64,000 nucleotides of DNA from Sphingobacterium puteale (lineage in GTDB: Bacteria; Bacteroidota; Bacteroidia; Sphingobacteriales; Sphingobacteriaceae): contig NZ_RBWS01000025.1 of assembly GCF_003627955.1 (NCBI RefSeq), positions 1 through 64,000 on the forward strand, written 5' to 3'. Both the position numbers and the translations under genes were made by a program. Shown here piece after piece: positions 61,307-64,000 of this stretch. Below the pieces are notes generated by a model. It had not been told where the DNA came from and made no database searches. It worked only from the letters and a program-made list of their open reading frames with translations. Within the stretch, counting starts at the first letter, position 1. Each line of letters starts with the position of its first letter.

Positions 61307-61452
61307 AATTATTGGTTAATAGGTTCTTTCAGGTTACGGCAATTCCATATAATGGATAGATAGTTTTAAGCAGAAAATAGGATCTGAAAGAGCTACAGTA
61401 CAATAATGCAATTAAACTTTTATTCCACTGTCCTGAACTGTTGGTAACACAC

Positions 61453-61483
61453 AAAAAAAGCCTGCTCTACGAATAGAACAGGC
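61453..61483 (-). terminator. Terminator directly after gldM
   Basis: GCCTGCTCTA (61460-61469) pairs with TAGAACAGGC (61474-61483) with one mismatch; on the minus strand the stem is followed by seven T. It starts about 29 bp past the gldM stop codon, closing the gldL-gldM transcript. Confidence 0.88.
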
Positions 61484-61511
61484 GTTAAGTATAAAGGTAG
61501 GGGTGATTTTA

Positions 61512-63047
61512 CTAGTTTGCCGTTAATGCGACGGCATTGAGTTGTCTGGAAGTCCCATCCGGACCTACGGCAACGATATTGTCAAAGATCACACGTGTTC
61601 CCGGCACGATGCCATTCAGGGCCGAGGACATGCTTGAACTTAATTGACCGCCTGAGGTAGACAGTACGATCGCATCTGCACGGGGTTTGGCGATAATCAT
61701 GGTAAACTTGGTCACTTTGAATGTAGCGTCAAAATCAAAATTATCCAGTTTCGCAAAGAGTGCATTTTGTGCTTTCAGCGCTACTGTTGCCATAGAACCG
61801 CCTGTTTTACCGGCAAATTTGGCAATCGGATCCGGGATTCGCTTGACGCGGAATTCGGTCGAACTCAGAGTCTGTGTTTTTCCCGGAGCCACCTCTGCAG
61901 CTACAGAGATATGCGCTGTGCCCGGTGAGCTCACCCGCACATTATATTTGCCGCCGCCCGCAGGGGATATGCTTCCGCCGCTCATGCTTACTCGCACTTT
62001 ATCGGTAGGTGTGCCCGGAGCAGAAACAGAAATCGGATTATTGACGCCGATATACAGCACATTCATTTTATCTGGTGATACCACGGCCGAAGGACGGGCG
62101 ACCTGATAGGTCTGCTGTGGTGTGCGGTATTCTTTAAATGATCCGTCTGTCTGTTTTACTTTAATCACTCCGGTCCAGCTAAAAATACCTTCGCGGTTGG
62201 TCGGTACGGAGTATACCCCTTTGCCGTCCACAATCTGTAATGCCGAACCGTTGACAGAGATAGCCGGTTCGGACTTGGAATCGGATGCGGTTAAAAAGAC
62301 TTCGGCTTTGTAAGGCTGTCCCTGTACCAAATAAGACGTGGGAGCAACGGCTACTGCAGCAAATTTGTCCAGATTGACCACAGCCTGATCCATTTTGCCC
62401 AGAATGATCTTCACCACATCAGACTCGGCATTTTGTGCATCGGTCTGGATCTTTGTCAGGATGGTCATCGCTGCGGTCAATGGCGTGCCACTGCCGAAAT
62501 TGATCTCTTCCCAGGATCTTTTGCCATTCACCGACTTCTCTGGATTCTTGGCTTCAAGGGAAAAAGAAACCATTTTTTGCTCTTCAGGTGTCAGCAATGC
62601 CAATAACTTGGAACGGGTTTCATTAATCTTGTCCTTCAGAATCGTTCCTTTTTTCTCATTGATCATCAGATTGGGAGAGATATCTTCATTTTCCCGTTTG
62701 ACAAGGTCTCCCTTTTCTTCATCGTATCCGCCGCCCTGTTTGACAAATTCTTCTTTCAGGGACAGAATATATTTGTCGAGCTCGCCAATAATAGCCTGTG
62801 CTTTTTTTGCTTTATCGTAAATAGGTTTGGCCCTTGCGGGTTCCTCCTTTAATTTGGTGTTTTCAAATGCAGCGAATAGCTGTTGTACAGCGGTGTTGAC
62901 ATTTGACTTGGATGTTTCGAGACTGTTGTTGATATTTTTGAATGCATCCAAGATTGAATCCGGTACATTGAGTGCCAGTAAAGCAAGCAAGACCAGATAG
63001 AGGATGCCGATCATCCGCTGTCTTGGCGTTTCTCTTCCTAATGCCAT
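61512..63047 (-). CDS. gldM: Gliding motility/type IX secretion protein GldM
   Basis: 511 residues. A short cytosolic start (MALGRETPRQRMIGILYLV) leads into one membrane helix (about residues 12-30), with a periplasmic part of four beta domains (for example YRTPQQTYQVARPSAVVSPD and KYNVRVSSPGTAHISVAAEV). The NVPDSILDAFKNINNSLE segment and the length match GldM/PorM. Together with GldL it forms the proton-driven motor that powers the type IX secretion system and gliding. It is 30 bp downstream of gldL. Confidence 0.95.
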   Translation of the reverse strand: MALGRETPRQRMIGILYLVLLALLALNVPDSILDAFKNINNSLETSKSNVNTAVQQLFAAFENTKLKEEPARAKPIYDKAKKAQAIIGELDKYILSLKEEFVKQGGGYDEEKGDLVKRENEDISPNLMINEKKGTILKDKINETRSKLLALLTPEEQKMVSFSLEAKNPEKSVNGKRSWEEINFGSGTPLTAAMTILTKIQTDAQNAESDVVKIILGKMDQAVVNLDKFAAVAVAPTSYLVQGQPYKAEVFLTASDSKSEPAISVNGSALQIVDGKGVYSVPTNREGIFSWTGVIKVKQTDGSFKEYRTPQQTYQVARPSAVVSPDKMNVLYIGVNNPISVSAPGTPTDKVRVSMSGGSISPAGGGKYNVRVSSPGTAHISVAAEVAPGKTQTLSSTEFRVKRIPDPIAKFAGKTGGSMATVALKAQNALFAKLDNFDFDATFKVTKFTMIIAKPRADAIVLSTSGGQLSSSMSSALNGIVPGTRVIFDNIVAVGPDGTSRQLNAVALTAN

Positions 63048-63077
63048 TTTTTCAGATTTAAGTAATACAAGGATAAA

Positions 63078-63890
63078 TTATACACGAGGCTGGTTCATGG
63101 CACTCAGCATATTGCCGTAAATCGCATTTAATGCATTCAGATTTTTCGCCAGTTTGCCCACTTCTTCTTTAAATGCTTTGGAGTCATCCAGTGATTCGTT
63201 GAAGTTTTGCATGGTATAGCTTAAGTTCTCATAAAACTTATTCATGGACTGCAGGTGTGATGCGGAGTCACGTAGCTCACGCTCATACATGGCATTGAGC
63301 TGACCAAGATTAGTTGTCAGATTTTTCACCTGATCGTGGTAATTTGCCGTATCACCGGAGGTATTTGACATCGCTACAAGGTTTTCCGAAGCTTTTTCAA
63401 AAGCAGAGCTCAGGTGGTCAAATTTTGATGTTGCGGTGCGCAGTTTCTGTGTAAATTCTTCCGTTGCCAGCGAAACGTCAGACAGTTTGTTGATGGCCGA
63501 TACCTTCTCGCTGAAATCGCGTAATCCACGTCCCAGGTTTTCAATACTCGCCGGTTCGATATTAGCATCCGCAAACATTTTGTCCAATGCGGCAGTAGCG
63601 GAAGGTCCTGCAGGCTGCGCCACTACGGTTTTACCCCTGACAGGTAGCTCTCCATTGAAGTTGTCATCCAGTTCAGGATAAACACGGCTCCAGTCAGGTT
63701 CTGGTGCAGGGGGATTGAAACCCATCAGAAAGAAAAGGAGGGCTTCCACGCCGAGTCCGATACCGATCATATAGTTGGCGGTGCTGCCGCCGATATGGAG
63801 GATTTTGAACAGTACCCCGATGATAACGATACTCGCTCCCCAGGATATAGCCACGTTAAGCCATCTTGAATTGTCTTTTTTCTTGCTCAT
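63078..63890 (-). CDS. gldL: Gliding motility/type IX secretion protein GldL
   Basis: 270 residues. Two membrane helices (about residues 12-31 and 39-57) and the conserved glutamate at position 49 (GVEALLFFLMGFNPP), the residue tied to proton flow in Flavobacterium GldL, are visible. The cytosolic remainder is helical coiled coil ending YGNMLSAMNQPRV. It is the stator-like partner of GldM. gldK would be expected upstream, right of the window's edge. Confidence 0.95.
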   Translation of the reverse strand: MSKKKDNSRWLNVAISWGASIVIIGVLFKILHIGGSTANYMIGIGLGVEALLFFLMGFNPPAPEPDWSRVYPELDDNFNGELPVRGKTVVAQPAGPSATAALDKMFADANIEPASIENLGRGLRDFSEKVSAINKLSDVSLATEEFTQKLRTATSKFDHLSSAFEKASENLVAMSNTSGDTANYHDQVKNLTTNLGQLNAMYERELRDSASHLQSMNKFYENLSYTMQNFNESLDDSKAFKEEVGKLAKNLNALNAIYGNMLSAMNQPRV

Positions 63891-64000
63891 AGTTTTTGAT
63901 GTGTGTTTGGTTCTAATTCTTTGTGGATAGTTTTATTTTATTTTGTTAAATCCATCTGTATAAAACGGATTTGTACCTTTAATAGTATGCATGATCAATT

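Overview
The window looks like chromosomal DNA from a Bacteroidota member of the Sphingobacterium type. The reasons are three SusC/SusD pairs, gldL/gldM of the type IX secretion and gliding machinery, FecR/ECF sigma regulation of a SusC, lipoboxes ending in SC or GC, and promoters of the TTG / TAnnTTTG kind. The genus is inferred from overall gene content; no 16S rRNA gene is present. I saw no tRNA, rRNA or CRISPR array.

Layout. 1-1.4 kb: the 3' end of a group II intron lies inside an IS66-family transposase gene, and that IS66 copy interrupts a decayed DUF4143 ATPase gene. 1.7-2.9 kb: DinB-like and DUF1579-like single genes. 2.9-10.2 kb: an operon of SusC, SusD and a Tat-exported phosphocholine-type phospholipase C. 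10.2-12.0 kb: a solitary hipB with a stump of hipA, and an Rpn-type nuclease gene bracketed by a perfect 25-bp direct repeat. 12.0-16.8 kb: a minus-strand AraC/HTTM cluster divergent from a LytTR two-component pair. 16.9-19.5 kb: a small accessory cassette (membrane-anchored HTH protein, Fn3 protein, DUF5675 protein, amphipathic small protein, holin-like membrane protein), preceded by a 152-nt three-way palindromic element and 10-bp phased repeats, and followed by a frameshifted small gene. 20.5-27.4 kb: ECF sigma, STN-containing SusC, SusD and a FecR anti-sigma in unusual last position. 27.6-28.7 kb: a GH26 mannanase-like gene without a signal peptide.

28.7-47.9 kb: a large minus-strand Wzx/Wzy-type exopolysaccharide or capsule cluster. 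Read in the direction of transcription it is: initiating glycosylphosphotransferase, CpsB/YwqE phosphatase, Wza, Wzc, Wzx, nitroreductase-like protein, pyruvyl transferase, Wzy, GT4, pyruvyl transferase, GT2, acyltransferase, WecG/TagA, Wzi, two tandem cytidylyltransferases, mannose-1-phosphate guanylyltransferase. The priming enzyme loads undecaprenyl phosphate, the transferases build and decorate the repeat unit, Wzx/Wzy flip and polymerise it, and Wzc/Wza/Wzi export and anchor it.

48.7-55.0 kb: CsbD protein, an orphan alpha-oxoamine synthase, TetR regulator, OmpA-type lipoprotein, a small lipoprotein, and a two-gene unit of an XRE-like regulator plus a protein built almost entirely of homing-endonuclease-associated repeats. 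55.2-61.3 kb: a third SusC/SusD operon with a trailing lipoprotein. 61.5-63.9 kb: gldL-gldM, followed at once by a terminator, with no gldN next to them.

The best candidates for something undescribed are the lysis-like Fn3/DUF5675/holin-like cassette with its structured upstream DNA, and the XRE plus modular-repeat protein pair.
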